Below, piece by piece: positions 8,588 to 16,162 of a stretch of 32,427 bases of DNA. This DNA is from a virus, in the IMG/VR virus record IMGVR_UViG_3300020404_002628, positions 1 to 32,427 of that record. The stretch is one strand, 5' to 3'. Position numbers and translations under genes: made by a program. How positions within the stretch are numbered: the first letter of the stretch is position 1; every line of letters starts with the position of its first letter. Below the pieces are notes generated by a model. The model was not told the origin of the DNA and did not search any database. It was given only the letters and a program-made list of their open reading frames with translations.

Positions 8588-9158
8588 ATATGCTTTCCCA
8601 TTCTGTTTGCGATATGTGTCTCAACGGAAATTTACTATCTGTTTGTAATACACACACTGGTTGCCAACTATGTGGATCATCACTGTTTGGATAAGTGTGA
8701 TATAAATTATCAAGCACTTTCCAGTTAGTAGAATATTTATCGTTGAGCTTTTTTGCCAATTTCACTAGTGAATTTTTTCTTCTTATAAATTCTACACTCA
8801 TAAAATTATGTTTATAGTTTGTTAATTCAAGTTGTGCTTCAAGCATATACATTGCAGGTGTTTTTTCATTATGTTCATATTTTAAGTGCTTGCGTCTATA
8901 TTCAGGATTGTAAAATGTTCTTGTTAAAAGCCTAGCACAATCATCTGGAAAATAATGTGTTTGCACACAACTCAATGCAATTAGGTTATCGTTGTCGTCT
9001 ATGAGAAAAGTCCACAGTGGATATTTTTTGTATGAATTTGGTATGCTTCCTGCATAATCAGGATCAAACCAATCTTTATTCCTATCATCTAAATTATAAA
9101 ACTTATTACAATATGATAAAAATTTTTCTTCATATTGTTCTAGTGTAACAATTCTCAT
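8562..9158 (-). CDS. Possible GNAT-like acetyltransferase
   Basis: 198 residues without a sharply recognisable catalytic motif. The order of elements suggests a GNAT fold: strands around WTFLIDDNDNLIALSCVQ, an arginine-rich turn (RTFYNPEYRRKHLKYEH) where acetyl-CoA would bind, and a helix after it (PAMYMLEAQLELT). It resembles in style the gene at 30622-31224, but the two are not close copies. The start overlaps the upstream stop as ATGA. The function is tentative; a plain hypothetical label would also be fair. Confidence 0.6.
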   Translation of the reverse strand: MRIVTLEQYEEKFLSYCNKFYNLDDRNKDWFDPDYAGSIPNSYKKYPLWTFLIDDNDNLIALSCVQTHYFPDDCARLLTRTFYNPEYRRKHLKYEHNEKTPAMYMLEAQLELTNYKHNFMSVEFIRRKNSLVKLAKKLNDKYSTNWKVLDNLYHTYPNSDDPHSWQPVCVLQTDSKFPLRHISQTEWESIYGRKVFNS

Positions 9159-9814
9159 TTTTTAAAAAATGGATCTAGCCATTCCTGCTTGTAATAACTT
9201 GGTCTACTTACTTTAAAATTAAATAATGAATTATTTAATATTTCATCATACTTAGCATTAGGCTTTCCTTTCCAAGGAGCACCTATACAAAGTGTAATTT
9301 TTTCTTCTGTGCCAGGATCTAAACTATGTGCGTGACTACCATCCATTACATAGGTATCATAACAATCAGGCACAAATATTTTTTTATGATCTCTATCTAA
9401 AAAATATAGTTTGTCAATGTTACCATTTAGAACATATCTAAACTTGTGTTGTAATGTACCTATTTCTTCATAGGTGCTATCTAAATGCACAGACAATCCA
9501 GCATTAACTTTTGTACGTAGTATTGTTACTCTGCCAACAGGATCCATAAAAGGAAACATTTTATTTTCTAATGTATATCGTGTGTAATGGCATAGTTTAC
9601 CAGCTGGAGTATAATCAAATTCACCTTTAGCAGTATTTCCTGCTACATCTCTACCACCTAGTTTACCGCCACCGTTGTATATGCCTAGCATATGACATCC
9701 TCTAAATTCATTGTAATGCCAATAATCATCAGGAACACTAAGTATCTCATTTAATATTTTTTGTTTTTCTAAAGCACTAATACCTAAGTCAATTGCTGCA
9801 AAAGTAATGTCCAT
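9155..9814 (-). CDS. Aspartyl/asparaginyl beta-hydroxylase-like protein
   Basis: 219 residues. Residues 94-180 carry the hydroxylase core: GRVTILRTKVNAGLSVHLD with His110-x-Asp112, FRYVLNG, and a distal histidine in MDGSHAHSLDPG (His161 or His163) before the closing strand KITLCIGAPW. The HxD acid is present. The N-terminal 90 residues include a glycine-rich segment (YNGGGKLGGRD) of unknown purpose. It starts one base after the desaturase stop and ends overlapping the next start as ATGA, so it is translated as part of a coupled run. The substrate is unknown. Confidence 0.8.
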   Translation of the reverse strand: MDITFAAIDLGISALEKQKILNEILSVPDDYWHYNEFRGCHMLGIYNGGGKLGGRDVAGNTAKGEFDYTPAGKLCHYTRYTLENKMFPFMDPVGRVTILRTKVNAGLSVHLDSTYEEIGTLQHKFRYVLNGNIDKLYFLDRDHKKIFVPDCYDTYVMDGSHAHSLDPGTEEKITLCIGAPWKGKPNAKYDEILNNSLFNFKVSRPSYYKQEWLDPFFKK

Positions 9815-9815
9815 A

Positions 9816-10529
9816 CTAAACCTTAATTATTTTTATAAACCAAGCAGTAGGATCTAGTTCCCACCATTTTTGTCCTATTTCATAACTTCCTGCACGTTTA
9901 TGATGATTTTTATGCCAACCTTCGCCAGCAGTTAATATGTTTGCTATCCAACTATTGTTTGGTTGTGCATCTTTGTGTCCTAAAACATTTAACAAACCAT
10001 ATCCGTGAAATGCTAGTACAACAGGCATAGCATAACCAAATATCATAAGCATAGGATCAATAGCAGTAAACACAACAATAATTGCAACATTTAAATGAAA
10101 GTAATATTTGTGGAACCATCTTAACAACGGATCTTGTAGTAAACGTTTTATAAATCTACGTTTAATTTTAAAACCATAACCCCAGGTGTTTACATATACA
10201 CTCCAAATACCTTTGATACTATGACTGTGGGGATCGTCTTCAGTGTCACTATATGCGTGATGTTGTCTATGTGTTGCAGCCCAAGTCATTGCTGGCCCTG
10301 CTCCTGCAAACATTCCTAAAATATTTACAGCATATGGATACCACTTGCGTGTCTTAAAACTAAAATGACTGTAATATCTGTGATATCCACCACTTATTGC
10401 AACAATAGCAATTACATACCACCAAGCAAATCCTGCTATGAACATCCAAGCATCACCATACAAAAATGCAGGTATAAGCATAAGATGACAAAAAGCGTGA
10501 TTAATTAATAACTTTGTTGTATTCTCCAT
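9816..10529 (-). CDS. Fatty-acid desaturase (acyl-CoA delta-9 type)
   Basis: 237 residues from the ATG at 10529, preceded by AGAGGAAAGG; a TTG three bases earlier is less likely. It has the three histidine boxes of membrane di-iron desaturases: HRYYSH (50-55), HRQHH (87-91) and HKNHH (206-210, in GEGWHKNHH), plus NVLGH (181-185), as in stearoyl-CoA/delta-9 desaturases. Hydrophobic segments near residues 8-48, 64-84 and 145-180 fit an integral membrane enzyme. It is somewhat shorter than cellular members. Its likely role is inserting double bonds into host acyl chains and so changing membrane fluidity. It sits between two 2OG hydroxylase genes, overlapping the upstream one by 29 bp. Confidence 0.92.
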   Translation of the reverse strand: MENTTKLLINHAFCHLMLIPAFLYGDAWMFIAGFAWWYVIAIVAISGGYHRYYSHFSFKTRKWYPYAVNILGMFAGAGPAMTWAATHRQHHAYSDTEDDPHSHSIKGIWSVYVNTWGYGFKIKRRFIKRLLQDPLLRWFHKYYFHLNVAIIVVFTAIDPMLMIFGYAMPVVLAFHGYGLLNVLGHKDAQPNNSWIANILTAGEGWHKNHHKRAGSYEIGQKWWELDPTAWFIKIIKV

Positions 10530-11103
10530 CAAACCTTTCCTCTAACACACAAGCAACCAAATGCATTCTAGTTTCTCTGCTTGCGTTCATTGCAGTATGC
10601 TCGTATCGTGTATCCGTATGATACCATTTATTTTTTTCTAAATGTTTTACTTCGTCTTCAATAATCATAAAACAGCCATCTTGTGTTTTCATTGGATAAT
10701 GTATTCTAGTTGTATTATCACTATGCCAAGTTAAACAAGTCTTTGGTTGACTATTCATTATTCTAACTCTGCCAACATTGTATTTTTTTGTGAGAGCATT
10801 GTAAACTTCTTCAAACAGTGTACCTTTAAATGCTGTGCAAAGTGTAGTAAACTGTTGTTCCCGTAACGGTGGTTTACGTAAAGGAGTTACTATTTTACCA
10901 TCTTCTTCATAAGATTTATCCCAGTCATAATATAAACTCGCTCTACCTAATAAAAAATTATCAGGATCTTTTTTTGTACTATTGATACAAATTTGATCTT
11001 GACAATCATCTCTAAACCAATGTATAGTACCATTGTCCATTAACTTATTGAATTCATCGTATAATTCTAATTCTGGTAAATCTAATTCTGTATAATAACT
11101 CAT
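10501..11103 (-). CDS. Aspartyl/asparaginyl beta-hydroxylase family protein
   Basis: 200 residues with one of the clearest hydroxylase cores in the window: GRVRIMNSQPKTCLTWHSD gives His127-x-Asp129, then TRIHYPMKT, then DTRYEHTAMNASRETRMHLV with distal His169, Asn173 and the 2-oxoglutarate-binding Arg179. The first 105 residues are a variable, charged N-terminal region. The ATG overlaps the upstream SDR stop as ATGA, and its 3' end overlaps the desaturase. The substrate could be a protein side chain or a free metabolite; nothing here decides. Confidence 0.87.
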   Translation of the reverse strand: MSYYTELDLPELELYDEFNKLMDNGTIHWFRDDCQDQICINSTKKDPDNFLLGRASLYYDWDKSYEEDGKIVTPLRKPPLREQQFTTLCTAFKGTLFEEVYNALTKKYNVGRVRIMNSQPKTCLTWHSDNTTRIHYPMKTQDGCFMIIEDEVKHLEKNKWYHTDTRYEHTAMNASRETRMHLVACVLEERFDGEYNKVIN

Positions 11104-11639
11104 TGCTCTCTCGGTAAAATTGTCATTGTTCTTACGTTATATTTATTTGCCCATTCTACTGTCTGGTAAATTATTTTTGCAGCATCTTCAACAGGAATAT
11201 AATGTTCTGGTTTCATATATTTTAATATTCTTTCAGTACCAACATAGCCAAATTTCAACAATGCAACTCTGCAAATATCCTTAGTATTGCTAAGTTGCAA
11301 ACTTGCTGTTTCTAAACTTGCTTTGTGGGCAGTGTAAGTATGCGGAAAGTCTTTCATACCATCAGTTGTATTACTGCCCATATTGATAATAATTTTATCA
11401 CTATCTTTCCATTTTTTATGCAATTCGTATAACAAGTCTGTTTGATAATACAATGTATATGCATTGTTTATAAAAACATCACAGTCTATACTTTCTTTAA
11501 TAATTTTTCTTCTATCTTCAACATCTTTAATATTGTATCCATTTGATTTGCTGAAGCCAATAAAATTATCTTTTACTTCTGGTAATTCACTAAATGCTTT
11601 ACCTATTCCGTTTGTATGTCCAGTAATTGCATATTTCAA
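11100..11639 (-). CDS. Short-chain dehydrogenase/reductase (SDR)
   Basis: 179 residues from TTG at 11639 (read as MKYAITGHTNGIG). This start overlaps the upstream TGA as TTGA, has AAAAGG upstream, and begins right at the first beta strand, as SDRs do. An ATG at 11675 would add 12 residues and overlap the upstream gene by 40 bp. SDR features are the cofactor loop TGHTNGIG (6-13), NNAY (58-61), Ser89 in NMGSN, and Tyr102-x3-Lys106 in YTAHK. It is shorter than the usual 230-260 residues, with a reduced substrate loop. It likely oxidises or reduces a carbonyl with NAD(P)H. It is a distant paralogue of the gene at 18487-19041. Confidence 0.85.
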   Translation of the reverse strand: MKYAITGHTNGIGKAFSELPEVKDNFIGFSKSNGYNIKDVEDRRKIIKESIDCDVFINNAYTLYYQTDLLYELHKKWKDSDKIIINMGSNTTDGMKDFPHTYTAHKASLETASLQLSNTKDICRVALLKFGYVGTERILKYMKPEHYIPVEDAAKIIYQTVEWANKYNVRTMTILPREQ

Positions 11640-12325
11640 TTTATTATCCTTTTTATTTTCCAAGGCGTAAAACATACAGTTCCTAAACTAATATGATCTG
11701 CACCTGCATCAATATATGTTTTTGCATCTTGTTTACTGTATACACCACCACCAGCAATAACTTCAACATCAGGATGTGTAGTTTTTATATAGTCTAGTAT
11801 TCTAAGTGTATGTTCAACTATTACAGAACCACTTAGCCCGCCTTTTGCAGTAGGCACTGTATTACTTGCGTGTATTTGTTTATATCCTAAATTAACAATT
11901 CTGTCAATTTGTTTATTTGTAATAATTGGTGGCACTTTTACAATGCACCATTTCCTATCATCTTTAGAAAAAATTTTACTTAGATTAGGATGCTTGTCAA
12001 CATTAGGACAACTAATGTTTAATTCTACACTCATATCTTTAGGAACTATTTCATAAAGTATTTTCCAATCGTTTGGTTCTAAACTTGCAATACTCATTAC
12101 GCTTTTAGGTGATGTATTTTCTATTCCTTGGAATATACCTGGGTTACGCAAACCTAGTTGATTACGCCAACCTGTTTTAGTATATCTAAGAGTTTTGATA
12201 ATTTGTTTTGCTAGTCCAGGGCGTGGCTTTACTGTAAATGTTCCTGTCACACTTATTACTGGCTTACCACTTAAAAAGTTAGTATACTGTAAATAGTTTC
12301 CAAAAGGTGCAGAAATAAAATACAT
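11636..12325 (-). CDS. Dihydroorotate dehydrogenase-like flavoprotein
   Basis: 229 residues from the ATG at 12325, overlapping the upstream TAA as TAATG; a longer frame from a TTG at 12379 is less likely. DHODH motifs are visible in order: GTFTVKPRPG (28-37), LRNPG (59-63), ELNISCPN (101-108), KVPP (130-133), SNT (154-156), GGLSG (162-166) and a phosphate-binding GGGV (192-195). It should be an FMN-dependent TIM barrel. It is much shorter than cellular DHODHs (about 300-350 residues), so loops or helices have been trimmed. No other pyrimidine gene is nearby, so either it boosts UMP synthesis during infection or it has been recruited to another reduction. Confidence 0.85.
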   Translation of the reverse strand: MYFISAPFGNYLQYTNFLSGKPVISVTGTFTVKPRPGLAKQIIKTLRYTKTGWRNQLGLRNPGIFQGIENTSPKSVMSIASLEPNDWKILYEIVPKDMSVELNISCPNVDKHPNLSKIFSKDDRKWCIVKVPPIITNKQIDRIVNLGYKQIHASNTVPTAKGGLSGSVIVEHTLRILDYIKTTHPDVEVIAGGGVYSKQDAKTYIDAGADHISLGTVCFTPWKIKRIIN

Positions 12326-12999
12326 TACACTTCTTCTCCAAATACACCTGCAAATCGTAAACTCAATCCCATTTTCCAATCACAATCCATTCTACCAGTG
12401 CAATGAATATGTTTGCTATCAAAAATAATTAAACTACCAGGTGTAAAATCAACAGCAATACCAGATAAATTTTTAAACAATAATCTATCTCTGCCACGTG
12501 CTTCTAAACAACTTGTAAACATTTCTTCATCTATTTCAAGATTTGTTTTATTTTCTACTATGCTGTCTTTGAAAGGAAACCTACGTTTTTTATTATGTTC
12601 AAACTCTGGTGCAGCAGCATACCATTTGCCCATCCAAGTTGCACCACTGCTAAAATCATTTATATACTGATCAAATATGCAAAACTTTTGTTCTAAATCA
12701 TTGTGTACTTTTAACGGAATAAGAACATTAAAACAAGGATAACCAACACTTGTATCACAATGTGGAAAATATGGATCGTTGTGTTTGTATATATTATCTC
12801 CTATATTTTCTAAATTAGTGTCAAAGTAATTTGATAAAACAGGTTTTATATTCTCTTGTACAATATCTAGGTTCCACGGATCTTCAATTTTGTACATACC
12901 ATTTGTTAAATGTGTTTCAGCAAATCTATTATCATAATATTCAATTATAGTATCTATAATATTTTGATCAAAAGCATTTTCTACAATCTTATAATGCAT
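12325..12999 (-). CDS. 2OG-Fe(II) oxygenase (prolyl-hydroxylase-like)
   Basis: 224 residues from the ATG at 12999 (MHYKIVENAF), preceded by AAAGGAAAG; the longer frame begins with a TTG at 13074 and is less credible. Iron-site motifs are YFPHCDTS with His80-x-Asp82 and FDSKHIHCTGRM with distal His199 (or His197), followed by a basic strand (GLSLRFAG). NVLIPLKV is the conserved strand after the first ligands. It overlaps the upstream radical SAM gene by 11 bp and the DHODH-like gene by one base. The substrate is unknown. Confidence 0.85.
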   Translation of the reverse strand: MHYKIVENAFDQNIIDTIIEYYDNRFAETHLTNGMYKIEDPWNLDIVQENIKPVLSNYFDTNLENIGDNIYKHNDPYFPHCDTSVGYPCFNVLIPLKVHNDLEQKFCIFDQYINDFSSGATWMGKWYAAAPEFEHNKKRRFPFKDSIVENKTNLEIDEEMFTSCLEARGRDRLLFKNLSGIAVDFTPGSLIIFDSKHIHCTGRMDCDWKMGLSLRFAGVFGEEV

Positions 13000-14110
13000 T
13001 TTCTTTCCTTTTTGGTATTTTACTATCTGCACTACTAACACAACTTTCAGTGATACAAGGCATAGGATGATCAAATAACTTAAATCCTGTTTCTATGTTG
13101 CCAAGTGGAACATCGTGACAAGAATAACTACGTTTGATACTTCCATCAGGCTCTCTAATAATAATTCCTTGATATCCTGCATTGCATTTCCATCCTTTAA
13201 ATTTGTTAAAATTAAAAGCGTTGAATCTTTCTGCTTGATCCATATACCAAGCTGTTCCTGCTTTATCTCTAAATTCCACTTGCATATGCCAAGGCACACT
13301 TGCATCTGGCATATACATCATATCTTTAGGAACTTCAAATTTAGGTTTAGGTCTACCTTTCCACTGCCTTTTACTTTCAGTGTACGCTCTTTGAGGCATT
13401 CCGTTCCATAAACGTTTTAGGTCTTCTTCTTTGTACCCTTCAACCACTTTACTAGCCGTTGGATCGGATTGCGGCTTGAGTGTGACGTTGATTCCTTGTT
13501 CGTGGAAGAACAGTGCGTTTTCCCAGTCTCTTTCGAACCAATCAGGTACCATGACCATATTAATGGTAATCTGTACATCGTGTTCTTGACACAGGATTAA
13601 TTTATCTGCAAAGTCCTGCATCTTCTCCTTTGTATTTAAGTGTTCTGTATGTAAACTGGCTGTAATACTTGCTCTATGAAAAGGTTTTGCATATTCTACA
13701 TATGTTTCAAACCACTTTACAGGTCTACTGCAATTACTTGTCATATGAATACTAGTATAATTTGTGTTTTCTACATCATTAGCCAAATGCTGTAAAATAT
13801 CCAAGTAGCCAGGATGGAAAGTAGGCTCCCCACCGCTAAGACTAAAATGATAACTATTAAATCCGTTCTCACGTGCTTGCCTTTTTATTTCATCGATTGT
13901 TCGTAAGCATAGCTCGGTAGGACGATGGTCTTTACGGTCACTACGGGCATAAGGCCAACAATAACTGCATCGGTAGTTGCAGAATCTTCCGAGGAGCCAA
14001 GATACTGTGAATATGTCACGGTACAATAAAGTACGCTGACCAACGCTAACAATATCATCAAAGGGTATTTTCGTGAAGTCATAGTTGCTCCATTTCAAGT
14101 CTTCAGTCAT
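12989..14110 (-). CDS. Radical SAM protein with C-terminal cysteine cluster
   Basis: 373 residues from the ATG at 14110; a GTG at 14125 would add five residues. The [4Fe-4S]/SAM motif is Cys44-x3-Cys48-x2-Cys51 in FCNYRCSYC, with SGGEP at 92-96 for SAM binding. The last 60 residues hold further cysteines (KGWKC, YSCHD, MPCITESC) that could bind an auxiliary cluster as in SPASM/twitch proteins. Its domain order matches the protein at 19025-20203, with the core first and extra cysteines last. Parts of the 5' half have much higher GC than neighbouring genes. A near-consensus sigma-70 promoter lies directly upstream, so it may head its own transcript. Substrate unknown. Confidence 0.9.
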   Translation of the reverse strand: MTEDLKWSNYDFTKIPFDDIVSVGQRTLLYRDIFTVSWLLGRFCNYRCSYCWPYARSDRKDHRPTELCLRTIDEIKRQARENGFNSYHFSLSGGEPTFHPGYLDILQHLANDVENTNYTSIHMTSNCSRPVKWFETYVEYAKPFHRASITASLHTEHLNTKEKMQDFADKLILCQEHDVQITINMVMVPDWFERDWENALFFHEQGINVTLKPQSDPTASKVVEGYKEEDLKRLWNGMPQRAYTESKRQWKGRPKPKFEVPKDMMYMPDASVPWHMQVEFRDKAGTAWYMDQAERFNAFNFNKFKGWKCNAGYQGIIIREPDGSIKRSYSCHDVPLGNIETGFKLFDHPMPCITESCVSSADSKIPKRKENAL

Positions 14111-14115
14111 ATTAT

Positions 14116-14144
14116 AGTATAACACTCCTTAATTTATTTGTCAA
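14116..14144 (-). promoter_or_regulatory. Sigma-70-like promoter, TTGACA-17-TATACT
   Basis: Reading the minus strand, TTGACA (14144-14139) is followed by 17 bases and TATACT (14121-14116). Five bases separate TATACT from the ATG at 14110, so transcription would start at about the A of the ATG and give a leaderless mRNA. TATAAT at 14116-14111 is an alternative -10 but would need a 22-base spacer. AAGGAG within the spacer would be upstream of transcription start. Confidence 0.6.
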
Positions 14145-15462
14145 ATATTTTTGAGTATTGTGGTGCTACATCTAGTATGCTTTGATTTCTTGTTTTATCA
14201 AGGTAATTAGTAAAATTTACAAATTCTTGTAAGTAGTCTTGTGCATAATCTTCTTTGTTGGCAAATTTTAGTATACTGTCCAAAATATTTACTGCGTTAT
14301 CCTTTGTATGTGGATCTATTTCATTGTCTTGTATAAATTTTTCTTCCCATAATTTATAATGATGAAACAGTTCCTCCTTTAGTTCTGTACTTAGCAATTT
14401 TATATTAGTTCTTTTTGGTCCGTGTGCAACGTGGTGTGTAATAATTGGTCGTTTTTTTGAACTGTTTATTTTTTTGAAACCACTTTCTTTTAACTTCCAC
14501 CACATAAATTCTGGTATATGAAAAACGTTGTATGCAGTAACAGTACAAGCAAGCCAAGCAAATATATTTTTATTTTCAACACATATGTCATCTAGTTTTT
14601 GTAAATTTTTGTAAGCACTCTTCCATTTCAAAGGCCAACGTTGGTATTCAACCATATCACCAAAACCGTCAATACTTGCACCTACTCTAACTTGCCTAAA
14701 ATGTTTCCACATTGCTAATACACGAGGAGGTAATGCTGTCATATTTGTATTGTATTCTATAATAATTTTTTTAGCATAGCCACTATCAATACATTTTTGC
14801 AAAAATTCATAGTGCCTTTCTATCATCATTGGCTCACCGCCTGCCATATAAACGTGTCTTATGTTTGGAATATTTTGTTCTATGCTATCCCAAAAAACAT
14901 TGCTGCCGTGCCAATCATAATCATTTGTAAATAACCTACCTTTTGCATTACGTTGTAATGTTACAGTACCGTGTGTATCAATGTAATCATTTGTTTTATG
15001 ATAATCTACCCATTGTTCAAACCAAGTGTGACTATCTGTTGGACCACACATTCTACACGCAAGATTACATAAATTTCCAAAACGCAAATCATAATATGTT
15101 ACAGGAATATCATTTACATTGCCGTCTTCGTCTGTTACATCTCTTGCTTTGTCAATAGTAAATGTAGGCCAATTTTGCTGTTCGTATTGGCGTCTGCTGT
15201 TAAGCCCTGCTTCTTCTTCTTGTTGACATCTGCCGCACTCTTGACTCCAAATACCTTCAAGCATATTTTTCCTTACAGCTTTCATAAGGTCTGCATTACG
15301 TGCATCCTCTAAAGAATCACGTTGTGCGTTGTAGGGTGTGCCGTCAGTGTGTCGAATAACTCCTTGGTTTTGTGTTACGTTTGCTTGACAGCAAATTCGT
15401 ATATCTCCATTGTTTCGAACAGCCTGGAAGTTCCAAGGAATTGGACAGAAGGTGTCTTTCAT
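14134..15462 (-). CDS. Radical SAM protein with N-terminal twitch-like cysteine domain
   Basis: 442 residues. It begins with FCPIPW, then IRICC and ECGRC: Cys6, Cys24, Cys25, Cys76 and Cys79, a SPASM/twitch-like set placed before the core. The core has Cys132-x3-Cys136-x2-Cys139 in LCNLACRMC and MAGGEP at 207-211. The long C-terminal half (to IFDK) finishes the barrel. It belongs to the same subfamily as the genes at 22271-23683 (closest), 17282-18487, 21010-22284 and 31217-32427. The start lies 19 bases after the nitroreductase stop. Relatives in other systems modify peptides or sugars; its substrate is unknown. Confidence 0.9.
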   Translation of the reverse strand: MKDTFCPIPWNFQAVRNNGDIRICCQANVTQNQGVIRHTDGTPYNAQRDSLEDARNADLMKAVRKNMLEGIWSQECGRCQQEEEAGLNSRRQYEQQNWPTFTIDKARDVTDEDGNVNDIPVTYYDLRFGNLCNLACRMCGPTDSHTWFEQWVDYHKTNDYIDTHGTVTLQRNAKGRLFTNDYDWHGSNVFWDSIEQNIPNIRHVYMAGGEPMMIERHYEFLQKCIDSGYAKKIIIEYNTNMTALPPRVLAMWKHFRQVRVGASIDGFGDMVEYQRWPLKWKSAYKNLQKLDDICVENKNIFAWLACTVTAYNVFHIPEFMWWKLKESGFKKINSSKKRPIITHHVAHGPKRTNIKLLSTELKEELFHHYKLWEEKFIQDNEIDPHTKDNAVNILDSILKFANKEDYAQDYLQEFVNFTNYLDKTRNQSILDVAPQYSKIFDK

Positions 15463-15481
15463 CTATTATTTAATAGAAATA

Positions 15482-16132
15482 TTAGTAATGCTTTTTAACT
15501 TTGATCTTCTGTTTTGGCTTTGTTGGAAACATAAAACCAGTTTCGTGATGTTCTCTTCTATTACGAGTAGCATCTTTGTAACCTATTCCCATCATTAGCA
15601 AAACAGGACCATCTAAATTTAAAAGTTCTGCAATAGCATCACCATCGAAGCAAGCACAACAACCAGTACCATAGCCCATCATAGCACTAGTAACATTTGC
15701 ATATCCTGCTGCGATACCCACAGCCATTTGCTGATCTCTTTTAAATGTTTCTTGCTCTGCTTCGGAAAGTTCTTTTCCTAAATCCATCTTCAATATTTCG
15801 TCATTTCTAAATACTTTTTTATCTCTATTTAGATGTCCGTTATATGCCTCAAAAACAATTAACAAATTAGCTAAAGTTTGGCTGTTTGTTTCGCCTTCCA
15901 TTGTAACAAAGTTGGTTGTGAAACCTTCTGTTTTACTGTGGATTGCTTCTATTAAGTTTCTATCGGTAATCATATGTGCTTTGTAAAATGCAACATTTTG
16001 TTTGCTAGGACATTGCGTTATAGCGTGTTGAATTAGATCTAAATCTTCTTCAGGTATTTGCTTTGACAAATCCCAATTACGCTGACAGTGCTGGCTTCTA
16101 ATGACTGCTTTTTCAATTTGTTTATGATCCAT
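15482..16132 (-). CDS. Nitroreductase-family flavoprotein
   Basis: 216 residues from the ATG at 16132 (MDHKQIEKAV), chosen because AGGAG sits seven bases upstream; the longer frame starts with a TTG at 16165. Family features are the N-terminal FMN-phosphate region RSQHCQRNWD, ITQCPSKQN (the usual substrate-side loop), the helix GIAAGYANVTSAMMGYGTGCCAC, and the closing strand VLLMMGIGYKDATRNRR. Such enzymes use NAD(P)H and FMN to reduce nitro, quinone or enoyl-like groups, or in peptide-maturation clusters oxidise azolines. It is the first gene after a NATAAATA motif. Confidence 0.85.
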   Translation of the reverse strand: MDHKQIEKAVIRSQHCQRNWDLSKQIPEEDLDLIQHAITQCPSKQNVAFYKAHMITDRNLIEAIHSKTEGFTTNFVTMEGETNSQTLANLLIVFEAYNGHLNRDKKVFRNDEILKMDLGKELSEAEQETFKRDQQMAVGIAAGYANVTSAMMGYGTGCCACFDGDAIAELLNLDGPVLLMMGIGYKDATRNRREHHETGFMFPTKPKQKIKVKKHY

Positions 16133-16154
16133 TGTAGTCTCCTGTATACAAATG

Positions 16155-16162
16155 TATTTATT
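16155..16162 (-). promoter_or_regulatory. NATAAATA late-promoter-like motif
   Basis: AATAAATA on the minus strand, in the context GAATAAATACATTTGTA, lies 22 bases upstream of the ATG at 16132 with AGGAG between. The core and flank match the motif before the fibre gene at 29202. T4-like cyanophage late promoters are described as NATAAATA. Confidence 0.5.

Noticed and set aside
13000-13074. N-terminal extension of the 2OG oxygenase gene to a TTG at 13074
   Set aside because: A strong ribosome-binding site (AAAGGAAAG) stands before the ATG at 12999, and the extension is read inside the upstream radical SAM gene.
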